Positions 8,791 to 17,222 of a stretch of 64,000 nucleotides of DNA are shown here, in pieces; within the stretch, counting starts at the first letter, position 1; every line of letters starts with the position of its first letter. Position numbers and translations under genes: made by a program. The DNA is from an uncultured Gammaproteobacteria bacterium (GTDB lineage: Bacteria > Pseudomonadota > Gammaproteobacteria > JAADHQ01): positions 1-64,000 of the forward strand of contig CAMYJD010000003.1 in assembly GCA_947258655.1 (NCBI GenBank), in the 5' to 3' direction. The notes beneath the pieces were generated by a model. That model was given only the letters and a program-made list of their open reading frames with translations, did not search any database and was not told the DNA's origin.

Positions 8791-9186
8791 TCAGGCTTGC
8801 CCCATCACAGCAAAACTTTTGATAAACGGCCCCGCCATGCGCGGGTCCTTGATCATCGCAGCATAATCACCTAGATTGAATTTCAATTTACGAGATGTAT
8901 AGGCTATACCCAGCCCCATCATGCCGGGTGGCTTTTTCATCCACTTGCCCCAGTTCTCGGGGGTAGCCCTGAGATCCCAATTGAGATCCTCGCCCTGAAA
9001 ACTACCAGCATTGACAGCATATCCGTTTTCGACCACCAGCACCCCGCGCGGGCTCTCTTCTCCATCAAATCCGTAGCCAATCACCGAGTTGAACTGGATA
9101 GCGGCCAGTTTTTCAGCTAACTCCTGTTCTGCATTCCACCGTTCCATGTAGGACTTCATCCACTCATCTGAAAACAGATCTGCCAT
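8791..9186 (-). CDS. SCP2 sterol-carrier-like domain protein
   Basis: This 131-residue soluble protein has no signal peptide and starts at an ATG with GGAG six bases upstream. The sequence follows the SCP2 fold pattern: an N-terminal amphipathic helix (SDEWMKSYMERWNAEQELAEKL), central strands with a GVLVVENGYAVNAG turn, and a C-terminal helical part (KLKFNLGDYAAMIKDPRMAGPFIKSF) resembling the LxGDxxxxL end of SCP2 domains. SCP2-like proteins bind lipids or other hydrophobic ligands. It sits 83 bases upstream of the adaptor gene on the same strand and may lead that transcript. Whether it handles lipids, sulfur chains or fatty acyl groups cannot be told from sequence. Confidence 0.6.
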   Translation of the reverse strand: MADLFSDEWMKSYMERWNAEQELAEKLAAIQFNSVIGYGFDGEESPRGVLVVENGYAVNAGSFQGEDLNWDLRATPENWGKWMKKPPGMMGLGIAYTSRKLKFNLGDYAAMIKDPRMAGPFIKSFAVMGQA

Positions 9187-9319
9187 TATCTTCTCCTTAA
9201 ATCATTTATTGACATATAACAAAGAGAGCAGCTTGCCTGGTTCTTCAATTTTTATAGGTGCCCTATTATGCGCAGAAACTTCATATTTTGATTTGATTTA
9301 AGTCAGTATTCTACATGTA

Positions 9320-9332
9320 TTTATTGAATAAA
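9320..9332. promoter_or_regulatory. 13-bp palindrome upstream of the SCP2-RND genes
   Basis: TTTATTGAATAAA is an exact inverted repeat about a central G, 134 bases upstream of the SCP2 start in a 293-base AT-rich gap without genes. Its size and composition fit an operator for a winged-helix repressor such as the ArsR protein encoded next door. The AT-rich context means it could also be chance. Confidence 0.3.
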
Positions 9333-9479
9333 ATGCAATCCAGACAAGATCTGTCTCCACAGTGAAAGACTACATTGCCAGATTAATTATTTGAGTGTTG
9401 CACAAGACCCTGCTGACCGCAAATTTTAGCTATTACGGCCGTGATTCATCGTTTCCATATATTAGCATTACATGATGGA

Positions 9480-9767
9480 TCAGCAATTCGTACAGTATAT
9501 ATGGTTCAGCATATCGATCATGTTGATAATTCTGTTGTCGCGCAACTGGTAGTAAACGTTCTTTGCATCCTTACTGGATACAAGCATGCCTTTGTCTCGT
9601 AAAGTTGACAGGTGGTGCGAGACATTACTTTGTGAGCTCCCTACGGTATCTGCCAGATCCCTGACCGAGAGCGCCTTACTACTCAATACATATAGTATTT
9701 TAAGTCGTATAGGATGCGACAGGGCCTTTAAAGACAGTGCCGCACAATCAAATTCTTTATCTTGCAT
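9480..9767 (-). CDS. ArsR-family winged-helix repressor with C-terminal CxxC
   Basis: This 95-residue regulator has the ArsR signature: LSHPIRLKILYVL at 16-28, the recognition region LADTVGSSQSNVSHHLSTLRD at 38-58, and the wing GMLVSSKDAKNVYYQL. Cysteines occur only at 8, 92 and 95, the last two as a terminal CTNC. The metal site ELCVCDL of classical ArsR proteins is absent. Redox or persulfide sensors of this family (BigR/SqrR type) also use a distant Cys pair, so sensing sulfane sulfur is plausible, but the placement here (residue 8 plus the extreme C-terminus) differs. The gene stands between the SCP2-RND genes and sulfur globule gene 2 and is a candidate local regulator. Confidence 0.88.
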   Translation of the reverse strand: MQDKEFDCAALSLKALSHPIRLKILYVLSSKALSVRDLADTVGSSQSNVSHHLSTLRDKGMLVSSKDAKNVYYQLRDNRIINMIDMLNHIYCTNC

Positions 9768-9919
9768 TCTCTGTTTCCTTTTTTCCTTAAATCAAATGTA
9801 CCATAACCATGTATTTGTCCACGCCATGTCGTGATACTCATCGCTGATATGCTTTTCTTTGCTTCCTGGCATAACTGCCTCTCGACTACCTATGAAGACT
9901 AACCAGGAGTTATACCAAG

Positions 9920-10177
9920 TTACTTGCCATTGATGCCGTCAACTATTCGTATGTCTACCCATGCCTGCTGGTCTTTACTCAATCCCAGGCGAGGTTTTGC
10001 AATACTGTCCTGATAATATGGAATTTGCAGTTGCAATAACTGTCTGAATGCAGAGCTCGGCATTGGCCTGTTCTGGAAACAAAGGACATTCGTCCTCATA
10101 GCTTCTTTAATAATATTTCCGCCGACCGTGGCAGCATTTGATAAAGTCTCAAGCGCAGTTTGGATATCTTTTCTCAA
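9920..10177 (-). CDS. Small hypothetical protein
   Basis: An 85-residue reading frame opens with TTG at 10177; an AGGA lies 13 bases upstream, which is long. The product is mixed helical and soluble, with segments such as KDIQTALETLSNAATVGG and a C-terminal DQQAWVDIRIVDGINGK. I do not recognise a family and see no signal peptide or membrane segment. A perfect inverted repeat at 10225-10240 lies about 48 bases upstream, which hints at regulated expression. It sits between the ArsR gene and sulfur globule gene 2. The composition is more protein-like than that of random frames here, but the weak start keeps confidence low. Confidence 0.45.
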   Translation of the reverse strand: MRKDIQTALETLSNAATVGGNIIKEAMRTNVLCFQNRPMPSSAFRQLLQLQIPYYQDSIAKPRLGLSKDQQAWVDIRIVDGINGK

Positions 10178-10224
10178 AGACGTAGGCCTGTTCCTAAAAT
10201 ATCGATGAATGTGTCATGTCAGTC

Positions 10225-10240
10225 ATCGAATGAATTCGAT
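10225..10240. promoter_or_regulatory. 16-bp perfect inverted repeat, operator candidate
   Basis: ATCGAATGAATTCGAT consists of two exact 7-base arms around GA. It lies between sulfur globule gene 2 (ending at 10327) and the start of the 85-residue gene at 10177, in the position expected for promoter control of the latter. No T-run follows on either strand, so it is not a terminator. Confidence 0.4.
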
Positions 10241-10326
10241 AGGTAAAATTTTACAGCTATCCTGAAAAATGTGTGACACATCCCTATGTACACATTGTAG
10301 ATCCAGAGATCGATTACTACACCTTA

Positions 10327-10668
10327 TTACTTGGCAGCTGGTGCAGCCGGTGCAGCTGGTGCGGCAGGAGCACCATAAGGAGCACCATAAGGAGCACCAT
10401 AAGGAGCACCATAAGGAGCAGCACCATAAGGAGCATAGCCATATGGAGCATAGCCGCCATAGTATGGGTTTCCGTAACCATAGCCGTTACCATACATACC
10501 AGTATTGGCACGTGTGTTCATGCTAAATGACATGTCTCCATCACCAAAGCCATTACCCCAGCCGTTGTTACCCCAACCATTGTTCCATGGATTCCAGCCC
10601 CAGGCACTGGCAGAACCTGCAGCGGCCAGCATTACAGTTGCTGCGATGAATGTAGTTATCTTTTTCAT
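10327..10668 (-). CDS. Sulfur globule protein (Gly/Tyr/Ala-rich, copy 2)
   Basis: This 113-residue exported protein starts at 10668, where GGAGAG lies seven bases upstream; a longer in-frame start at 10731 has no such support. It shows a signal peptide ending ASA, a [11 protein letters not shown] section, the family core [14 protein letters not shown], then a GYG/PYY part and four PYGA repeats followed by [12 protein letters not shown]. The architecture matches copy 1 (1363-1791) and the known sulfur globule envelope family. The different repeat chemistry (PYGA/AAP here, GGYGAP in copy 1) suggests different packing roles in the envelope. The 289 bases upstream are strongly AT-rich and hold its promoter region and a divergent 35-residue membrane protein. 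Confidence 0.88.
   Translation of the reverse strand: MKKITTFIAATVMLAAAGSASAWGWNPWNNGWGNNGWGNGFGDGDMSFSMNTRANTGMYGNGYGYGNPYYGGYAPYGYAPYGAAPYGAPYGAPYGAPYGAPAAPAAPAAPAAK
10366..10425. repeat. 12-bp tandem repeats inside sulfur globule gene 2
   Basis: Four to five copies of AGGAGCACCATA encode the PYGA tetrapeptide repeats; the copies are identical or nearly so, consistent with slippage. Confidence 0.85.
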
Positions 10669-10957
10669 TAATTTCTCTCCAGTATTTTCGTCATAAGATT
10701 TAGGGGCGAACCTCGACCCTAATTTGATCAAAATTTATATAAATTAATATTTCAATATTTAATAATATATTAAATTATCAATTTTTAACTTTTCCACGAT
10801 ACCCTCCATCTCATTGATATTTATTATTTTTATTACTGATTGGCGTTATTGTACCGGCTGATTGACATACTTGTAATCATTAATAACTTGAAATATAGGT
10901 AATTAATATTATTATTATATTATGTTTTCCTAACTAATTGAATATTGAGGTGACAAG

Positions 10958-11065
10958 ATGCCAATATTGGACAAAATCACACTAATCGGTATCGCATTTT
11001 TCTTTATTGTCGGTTACTTCGTCGTGATGCTCTGCAAAAAGGATCATTGCAGGTTCAGAAAGTAA
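10958..11065 (+). CDS. Small single-pass membrane protein (35 aa)
   Basis: The ATG at 10958 is preceded by a well-spaced GAGGTG. The 35-residue product starts MPILDKITLIG, continues with one clear membrane helix (IAFFFIVGYFVVML) and ends with a basic, Cys-containing tail (CKKDHCRFRK), so the tail is probably cytoplasmic. It is divergent from sulfur globule gene 2 and followed after about 105 bases by a strong bidirectional terminator at 11171-11205, so it has its own complete transcription unit. I do not recognise the family. The two Cys and one His in the tail could bind metal or respond to redox state, but this is speculative. Confidence 0.6.
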   Translation: MPILDKITLIGIAFFFIVGYFVVMLCKKDHCRFRK

Positions 11066-11170
11066 GTTCTGGATGTTACTGCCCCGCATACCAAGTAAAT
11101 CTTGATACTATGAGCGATTAATCGCGGAAAAGAAATTCCACTGAAATAATTTATCAGGTTCAGATGCATC

Positions 11171-11205
11171 AAAAAAAAGGCCTCACATTGTGCGAGGCCT
11201 TTTTT
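11171..11205. terminator. Bidirectional Rho-independent terminator
   Basis: The stem AAAGGCCTC/GAGGCCTTT around the loop ACATTGTGC is flanked by an A-run on the left and a T-run on the right, so it works in both directions. It separates the 35-residue membrane protein (plus) from sulfur globule gene 3 (minus), which converge here. Confidence 0.9.
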
Positions 11206-11275
11206 GCTGTCACAGGTGAGATATTTCTAACCTGCTGGCATGTCACAAGGAATCACATGCCTGAAACAAAGATAT

Positions 11276-11704
11276 TTACTTCGCTTTGTAACGCTTATTC
11301 ATCATGGCCATGTGCTCTTCATAGGCCTTCTTTTGTGCTTCCATTGCAGCCTTGCGTCGTTCTTCCATACGGGCCATCATTTCTTTTTGTGCCTTCTGAC
11401 GTGCTTCAAAGGCAGTTTTTTGCCTTTCTTCCATTTGCTTATGGAAATCTGCAGCTGCTTTCTTTTGCTCTTCTGTCTGCGCAGGAGCAGGTGCATATCC
11501 ATATGGAGCATAACCATAGTAAGGGTTATTATATCCGTAACCATTACCGTGCACGTTAGAACGTGCATTCATATTGAAACTGAAATTTCCATCTCCATAA
11601 CCATTTCCATTTCCATTACCAAAACCAGGTCCACCGAACCATGCACTAGCAACTGAACTGGCGCCCATGAGTGCTGCTGCAATTAAAGCTTTGTTGAATT
11701 TCAT
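11276..11704 (-). CDS. Sulfur globule protein with charged coiled-coil tail (copy 3)
   Basis: This 142-residue exported protein starts at an ATG with GGAGAAGAG just upstream. It has a signal peptide ending VASA, a short [14 protein letters not shown] section, the family core [14 protein letters not shown] and a [18 protein letters not shown] stretch. Unlike copies 1 and 2, the last 65 residues are highly charged and helical, rich in Glu, Lys, Gln, Arg and Met with heptad-like spacing ([20 protein letters not shown] and similar). This looks like a sulfur globule protein fused to a coiled coil that could oligomerise or bind another component such as the RND adaptor. The N-terminal identification is firm; the role of the tail is inferred. 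Confidence 0.85.
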   Translation of the reverse strand: MKFNKALIAAALMGASSVASAWFGGPGFGNGNGNGYGDGNFSFNMNARSNVHGNGYGYNNPYYGYAPYGYAPAPAQTEEQKKAAADFHKQMEERQKTAFEARQKAQKEMMARMEERRKAAMEAQKKAYEEHMAMMNKRYKAK

Positions 11705-11923
11705 CTCTCTTCTCCTTAAAGATTCAAAAAATTATTTATTTATAAAAATTCGATAAAAAATTATAGAAACCGGCACATTCAATCATTTTACTCTATTAGA
11801 ATATGCTAACTTGTTTATTGATTGCAAGCTTTTTTCCCTGCGATTCGGTATAATTTTTATGTTTATGATTGTTTTGATATTTTTTCAATCGCTTCCCATT
11901 TCCCACTTGATCAGGTCGAAATA

Positions 11924-12529
11924 TTGAAATCCAGGACCGATTTAAACGTTTATGCCGTCATCCTGGCTGGTGGCAAGGCACGCCGTATGCAGGGACAGGA
12001 CAAGGGCCTGATCAAGGTGCACGGACGCAGACTCATCGAGTATGCCATCGACACTGTAGCACCTCAGGTCAAGGACATTTTTATTAGCGCTAACCGCAAC
12101 TTAGCGGAATACCAAAGCCTTGGATACGCAGCATACAGGGATCACTTTGGTGACTATGCCGGGCCGCTGGCAGGCATATTGACGGCACTGGAGATGATTC
12201 ACGAGGATGCCCTGCTGCTTGTGTTACCTTGCGATATGCCTTTACTGCCCGACAACGTCGTGGAACTGCTACGCAATGCACTGCTCGCTGGCGATGCCGA
12301 TATTTGCTGCATCAGGAGTCAGGGCAGGATCCAGCCACTGATCTCGTTAATGCGCACCCGGGTAGAACAGAACCTGCATGAGTTTCTGCAATCAGGCAAG
12401 CACAAGGTCCTGGACTGGGTAGGCCAGTTGCATATGGTGTTTGTCGATATTACAGATGACGATCATTCTCTAATCAATATAAATACAATCGATGCATTGA
12501 CAGACTTCACACAGCAGCGTGATAAATGA
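11924..12529 (+). CDS. mobA: Molybdenum cofactor guanylyltransferase MobA
   Basis: MobA transfers GMP from GTP to Mo-molybdopterin, making the MGD cofactor of DMSO-reductase-family enzymes. The nucleotide-binding loop LAGGKARRMQGQDKG lies near the N-terminus, followed by the family motifs DHFGDYAGPLAGI and VLPCDMPLLP. I chose the TTG at 11924, with AGG at good spacing, because it gives 201 residues, the usual MobA length; the frame is open further upstream to 11822, but that stretch resembles nothing in the family. The stop overlaps the mobB start (ATGA), so the two are translationally coupled. MGD-type molybdoenzymes are common in sulfur and sulfite oxidation, which fits the neighbourhood. 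Confidence 0.9.
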   Translation: MKSRTDLNVYAVILAGGKARRMQGQDKGLIKVHGRRLIEYAIDTVAPQVKDIFISANRNLAEYQSLGYAAYRDHFGDYAGPLAGILTALEMIHEDALLLVLPCDMPLLPDNVVELLRNALLAGDADICCIRSQGRIQPLISLMRTRVEQNLHEFLQSGKHKVLDWVGQLHMVFVDITDDDHSLININTIDALTDFTQQRDK

Positions 12530-13062
12530 CCACGAGTGCCAATAATTTTCCGCTACCCATTGTAGGCTTTGCCGCTTTCAGTGGCACAGGCAAGACAACA
12601 TTACTGAAAAAGTTGATTCCACTGCTGTGCACAAGAAATCTGCGTGTCGGCCTGATCAAACAGTCACACCACGATATAGAAATCGACGTGCCGGGCAAGG
12701 ACAGTTATGAATTGCGTAAGGCCGGAGCCGTGCAAACACTGATTACATCACCCTACAGACGGGTATTGATCCATGAACACCCGCAGGATGGCGACAATAA
12801 CTTTGCCGCCAGCCTCAATACACTCGACACCACAACCCTGGATATTGTACTGGTGGAAGGTTTCAAACATGAGGCCTTTACAAAAATAGAGTTACACCGC
12901 ACGGGATTGAATAAACCACTTCTGTATCCCGCAGATAGCAATATAATAGCGATAGCCACGGATAATACCGATAAAAAACACGCATTGCCGGTTTTGAACC
13001 TGAACGATGCCGAGGAAATTTGCGATTTCATCTTTGAACAAATATTATCAGGGCGCCCGTAA
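12526..13062 (+). CDS. mobB: Molybdopterin-guanine dinucleotide biosynthesis protein MobB
   Basis: This 178-residue GTP-binding protein has a Walker A motif (FSGTGKTTLLKKL, residues 18-30), KQSHHDIEIDVPGKDSYELRKAGA (the typical MobB switch segment, residues about 45-68) and the VLVEGFKHE motif. MobB is a small GTPase that binds MobA and assists MGD formation without being strictly required. It overlaps mobA by four bases and is followed after 33 bases by moeA, giving a compact cofactor operon. The length is normal and nothing is missing. Confidence 0.93.
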   Translation: MTTSANNFPLPIVGFAAFSGTGKTTLLKKLIPLLCTRNLRVGLIKQSHHDIEIDVPGKDSYELRKAGAVQTLITSPYRRVLIHEHPQDGDNNFAASLNTLDTTTLDIVLVEGFKHEAFTKIELHRTGLNKPLLYPADSNIIAIATDNTDKKHALPVLNLNDAEEICDFIFEQILSGRP

Positions 13063-13095
13063 CGGGAGCTACGAACAACCGGATTAGACTTAAAT

Positions 13096-14355
13096 ATGAC
13101 TGATCAACACAAGAAACAGAATTGCGATACTATGGCTGCGGGACTACTGAGCGTGGATGAGGCCAAACAACGTATACTGGACTCGGTTACACCGATCAAC
13201 GGAGAGGAAAAACTGGCCATACGTGCAACATTAAACCGTGTCCTCGCCCGCGATATTCTGTCAACCATCAATGTCCCTCCGTATGACAATTCAGCAATGG
13301 ACGGCTATGCCGTAAGTAGTACTGATCTTCCCCAGCAGGGCGAGACCCGGCTTGATGTGGTCGGTGAATCCTTTGCCGGTAATCCTTATAGCGGTACGTT
13401 GTCCAGCGGCCAGGCCATCCGCATCATGACTGGCGCGATGATCCCTGATGGCGCCGATACTGTCATTATGCAGGAGCAGGTCAGACGTGATGGTGACAGT
13501 ATTGTTATCGGTTCGGGGCATAAAAAGAACGCCAATGTCCGCTATAGCGGTGAAGACATGCAGGTGGGACAAACCATATTGACGCGCGGTAAACAGATCC
13601 TGCCGGCAGAACTAGGCATACTGGCCTCGCTCGGTATTCCCGAGGTCAAGGTCATGCGCAAACTACGCGTGGCGTTTTTCTCTACCGGTGATGAACTTCG
13701 CAGTGTCGGCGAGCCACTCGAAGAAGGTCAGATCTATGACAGCAATCGCTATACATTATACGGCATGCTCAAGCGTATGCATGTCGACATCATTGATATG
13801 GGTGTGATCGCTGACCGTCGCGAGGATGTACGTGAGGCATTCACTAGCGCTGCCGCAATTGCCGATGCTGTTATTACCTCCGGCGGCGTCTCGGTCGGCG
13901 AGGCCGATTATGTCAAGGAGACACTGGAAGAATTGGGACAGGTCACGTTCTGGCGCGTGGCGATGAAACCCGGCAAGCCCCTCGCCATCGGCAGAATAGA
14001 CAGTGCGGCATTTTTCGGTGTACCCGGTAACCCGGTGTCGGCAATGGCAACCTTTTACCAGTTTGTCCAGCCTGCATTGAGGAAAATGATGGGCATGCCC
14101 AATCCATTCAACACCCTGCTCAAGGTCCCATGTATGACGGCGTTAAAAAAAGCGCCCGGCCGACTCGAGTACCAACGCGGCATCCTGGATTACAACGAGA
14201 ATGGTGAATTGATTGTAAACACGACCGGTGTACAGGGTTCACACATCCTGACTTCGATGAGCCAGGCCAATTGTTTTATCATTTTGCCCGCCGAAAACAC
14301 CGGAGTTGCGGCGGGTGAGTGTGTCGAGGTGCAGCCGTTTACTGACCTGGTGTAA
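13096..14355 (+). CDS. moeA: Molybdopterin molybdenumtransferase MoeA
   Basis: MoeA inserts molybdate into adenylylated molybdopterin. The 419-residue protein shows all domains: N-terminal PYDNSAMDGYAV (about residues 58-69), the GxMIPxGADTVIMQE segment, FFSTGDEL, the catalytic TSGGVSVGEADYVKE and PGNPVSA motifs of the MogA-like domain, and the small C-terminal beta domain. It ends the mobA-mobB-moeA unit; a perfect hairpin at 14452-14483 follows. The full moa pathway is not in this window. Confidence 0.95.
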   Translation: MTDQHKKQNCDTMAAGLLSVDEAKQRILDSVTPINGEEKLAIRATLNRVLARDILSTINVPPYDNSAMDGYAVSSTDLPQQGETRLDVVGESFAGNPYSGTLSSGQAIRIMTGAMIPDGADTVIMQEQVRRDGDSIVIGSGHKKNANVRYSGEDMQVGQTILTRGKQILPAELGILASLGIPEVKVMRKLRVAFFSTGDELRSVGEPLEEGQIYDSNRYTLYGMLKRMHVDIIDMGVIADRREDVREAFTSAAAIADAVITSGGVSVGEADYVKETLEELGQVTFWRVAMKPGKPLAIGRIDSAAFFGVPGNPVSAMATFYQFVQPALRKMMGMPNPFNTLLKVPCMTALKKAPGRLEYQRGILDYNENGELIVNTTGVQGSHILTSMSQANCFIILPAENTGVAAGECVEVQPFTDLV

Positions 14356-14451
14356 TCGAAATATAGGCGCTGTAGTCGCTACTATGTACAGACAACTCCA
14401 ACACAGCAGTCACAATATGCTGCCTCTACAGACATTAATGATTCATGCATA

Positions 14452-14483
14452 ACGGCACGGCAGACCTGTGTCTGCCGTGCCGT
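14452..14483. terminator. Perfect 14-bp stem hairpin between convergent genes
   Basis: ACGGCACGGCAGAC pairs exactly with GTCTGCCGTGCCGT around a CTGT loop. It lies between the ends of moeA (plus) and the thioredoxin-like gene (minus). There is no T-run, so it is either a weak or factor-assisted bidirectional terminator or an RNA-stabilising hairpin. Confidence 0.65.
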
Positions 14484-14500
14484 CAATGTACTCACATCAC

Positions 14501-14875
14501 TCAGGCGTTTTGTTCTGCATTCTGCAGTTCTATCTGCTGACGGACATGATCCATATCCAGCTCGCCCGCCTTTTCGATCAATTCCAAGAATGCCTCTTCG
14601 GGTAGCATGCCGGGTTGGGAAAAGATGACTATTTGCTCACGGAAGATCATCAGGGTCGGAATCGAACGAATCTGGAAATGTCCAGCCAGTTCGGTCTCTT
14701 CTTCGGTATTGACCTTGGCAAACACGATATTCTCGTGTTTTTCGGAAACCTTCTCATAAATAGGCGCGAAGCTTTTACATGGTCCACACCAAGGTGCCCA
14801 GAAATCTATGATAACGAAATCATTCTCACCAACGATCTGGTCAAAGTTTGTACTGTTCAGTTCGATTGTTGCCAC
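14501..14875 (-). CDS. Thioredoxin-family protein with C-terminal extension
   Basis: This 124-residue cytoplasmic protein has the full thioredoxin fold: DFWAPWCGPCKSFAPIYEKV with the CGPC redox site near residues 30-33, the TEEETELAGHFQIRSIPTL segment with the cis-proline, and a terminal helix. About 15 extra residues rich in Gln, Asn and Glu follow the usual end. It probably reduces disulfides or persulfides. It is monocistronic, facing moeA. The usual thioredoxin is about 108 residues, so this may be a second, specialised copy rather than TrxA itself. Confidence 0.9.
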   Translation of the reverse strand: MATIELNSTNFDQIVGENDFVIIDFWAPWCGPCKSFAPIYEKVSEKHENIVFAKVNTEEETELAGHFQIRSIPTLMIFREQIVIFSQPGMLPEEAFLELIEKAGELDMDHVRQQIELQNAEQNA

Positions 14876-15020
14876 TGTCCGCTCCTATTCGCATAACGGG
14901 GGACAGCTATTATACACGAATATTAGAATATGATTAAATATTCAATATTATCGCTATTTTTCAACTATATAATTCAATTTGGCGATTTCAGTCAGAACCA
15001 CGTGCAGCGCAGGCGCACGT

Positions 15021-16424
15021 TTAGCTGGCAGCGACCTCGATGCGGTTGCGACCATGAGATTTGGCCTGGTACAGGGCCTGGTCTGCGCGTTGAATAAAGG
15101 ATTCAACTTGCTCTCCATCACGATAAACTGCTACCCCTGCTGAGAACGATGGCACCAGGATAGAATCGCCTTTGTATTCGCAGCGCAGGTTTTTGACCCT
15201 GTCCATGGCCTTGCTCAGCGCACATATCGCTCCATCCAGATCGGTGTTCGGCGATAATACAGCAAATTCCTCGCCGCCATAACGAGCGACCATGTCATAC
15301 TGGCGGAACAGGCTGAAAACCTCATTTGAGTAACACTTGAGTACCTGGTCTCCCACTGCATGACCATAGGTATCATTGACACTCTTGAAATAATCGAGGT
15401 CCAGTAAAATCAGCGACAGGGCTTCGTGATGGCGTTTGACCCTGCCAATCTCTTTTTCGAGCCGATCCATAAACGCACGCCGGTTCGGCAATCCGGTCAA
15501 TTCATCGGTCATACTCAGTCTGCGCACACGTCGCAGTTCCTCGTCGAGCCTGTCGCGATCACCGACCGCGCTGTTAAGGTAATCGATCGTGGTTTGCAGT
15601 TGCCCTACCATATCACCCTGACTGGATTTTAATTTATGCACAAGATCCTTCATCCTTGCACGCAGTGGTTCAATCCCTTCTTTATGCTCCATTTCCAGCA
15701 GTTCACTCGATAACAGATCCAGCACCACACCGATTTCCTGATTCTGCGAGATTGAATTCTGCAGGCCCTCATCAATCATTATGGCCTTATCGCCCAGATC
15801 CTGCTGTTGCGAACCATTTGCCGTATAGCTACCGGCGTGCATGACACCCGTGGCAATCTCCTCCTCATGACTGACGGGAGCTGGTGCTGGTATGTCTGCT
15901 GAAATATCCGGACTTGCATACGACAATTCTGTTTCCGGAGCTTGCATGGCCTCAGTGTCGTCGATGGCGCCGCTGATATCCATTATTTTTGTTGTTTCCA
16001 GATCTTGATTGGTCTCTGCCTTGGAAACTACATCAACAGATTTCAGTAGCCATGACAGGCTATCCTGAACCTTTTGCGGATCCAGATCTTTCATCGACAG
16101 TATATGGTCCGCATACAGATCCACCTGACTGCGCATGGCATTGAGGTCTGACATCATGATCGGAGGCTGTAGCCTTCGCTGCAGTATACTGGCCTGGATG
16201 TACAGGGGCGAAGCCGGATTCAGATGTTGCAAGTAGGCGTCCAGCAAGGCATGAGTGATCACATGATAAGTACGCTCAACCTTCGCCTGGCTTTCCTGAA
16301 GATCGGACAGGATCTGCTCCACCTGCTGGTAGATCACTTCACCTGCAGGCAGACCCTTGAGTACCTCAAGTACATATAGTGCTTTTTGTACACCAGCATT
16401 GCTGGATGTTAATGGATTACCCAA
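15021..16424 (-). CDS. Diguanylate cyclase (GGDEF) with helical N-terminal region
   Basis: This 467-residue protein has a soluble, largely helical N-terminal part of about 295 residues without a recognisable sensor domain, then a GGDEF domain (298-465). The active site is intact, YGGEEF at 382-387, and the inhibitory site RQYD lies at 374-377, the spacing expected for product feedback control. The linker before it (DYLNSAVGDRDRLDEELRRVRR) is a coiled coil of the kind that couples dimerisation to activity. It should make cyclic di-GMP from GTP. There is no membrane segment or EAL domain. It stands alone; the signal it senses is unknown. Confidence 0.93.
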   Translation of the reverse strand: MGNPLTSSNAGVQKALYVLEVLKGLPAGEVIYQQVEQILSDLQESQAKVERTYHVITHALLDAYLQHLNPASPLYIQASILQRRLQPPIMMSDLNAMRSQVDLYADHILSMKDLDPQKVQDSLSWLLKSVDVVSKAETNQDLETTKIMDISGAIDDTEAMQAPETELSYASPDISADIPAPAPVSHEEEIATGVMHAGSYTANGSQQQDLGDKAIMIDEGLQNSISQNQEIGVVLDLLSSELLEMEHKEGIEPLRARMKDLVHKLKSSQGDMVGQLQTTIDYLNSAVGDRDRLDEELRRVRRLSMTDELTGLPNRRAFMDRLEKEIGRVKRHHEALSLILLDLDYFKSVNDTYGHAVGDQVLKCYSNEVFSLFRQYDMVARYGGEEFAVLSPNTDLDGAICALSKAMDRVKNLRCEYKGDSILVPSFSAGVAVYRDGEQVESFIQRADQALYQAKSHGRNRIEVAAS

Positions 16425-17222
16425 TCCTTGTCCCCTAAGGTCAGCGTTATTTTGTAATGGTATAGTTTCAACTCATTGTAGTCACTTTGCATCCCCCCCA
16501 AGAAACCAAGCTGACTATATTGCGTTGTTTAAGATTACATAGTTTAATTTAATTTAACAAGCATTTCTTTTTAGGCTTTATCTGCTTATCTCTTATTAGC
16601 ATTGTTATTTATTACCATATATATGATTGCATTAACAACCGAATACGTCAGCAAACCAGACAATAAGCCTAAATAAATTAATAACTTATTAATTTCATTG
16701 TATATTTATATCATCCAAATCTGTTAAAAAATTGCATTTTTGCTATGCATAACGAAAATGCTGCGTGATTTTAAATATTCTGCAGCCAATGGAGTATCTG
16801 AATTGAACCTGACCTTGTAATACCCAGCAGGAGTTCAACGTTACTAAGTAGCTCAGGCACTTGCCGAGTGTCGTTTCCTTGTCGCATCATGTTAAATCAG
16901 GTCATTTATGCATTTATCGTACTTATTCACTATTTTTTATGTGGTTTAGTAATTCGCAGCGGATTAAAAGCGCTGGCGGATGGAATATTGCTCAACCATG
17001 CGCTTATCGATACACCCAGTTGATCAAGCTTTTCAGTGGGCATGGAAAACTGCTCTACATCCTGTTGCTGTCAGCGGCTACGCTCGGCACAACAATGCAT
17101 ACATTTTCATGGATATCTGTTGGCCGCCAGTATGCCGGCTTGCGACAAAACATGGCATCGAAACGTGTACAGGTTTATATGAGAATTAAGCGCGGGGATT
17201 CGGCCATTGCCGGCATAGCCAT
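16425..17222. other. Gene-poor AT-rich interval
   Basis: Nearly 800 bases hold no gene that I can support. The first half is very AT-rich and contains the upstream region of the diguanylate cyclase. A 44-codon frame at 16889-17023 (plus, beginning MLNQVIYAFIVLIHYF) looks faintly membrane-protein-like but has no ribosome binding site. A longer plus-strand frame from 16861 runs into the antisense of the next gene and has atypical composition. This may be decayed sequence. Confidence 0.5.
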
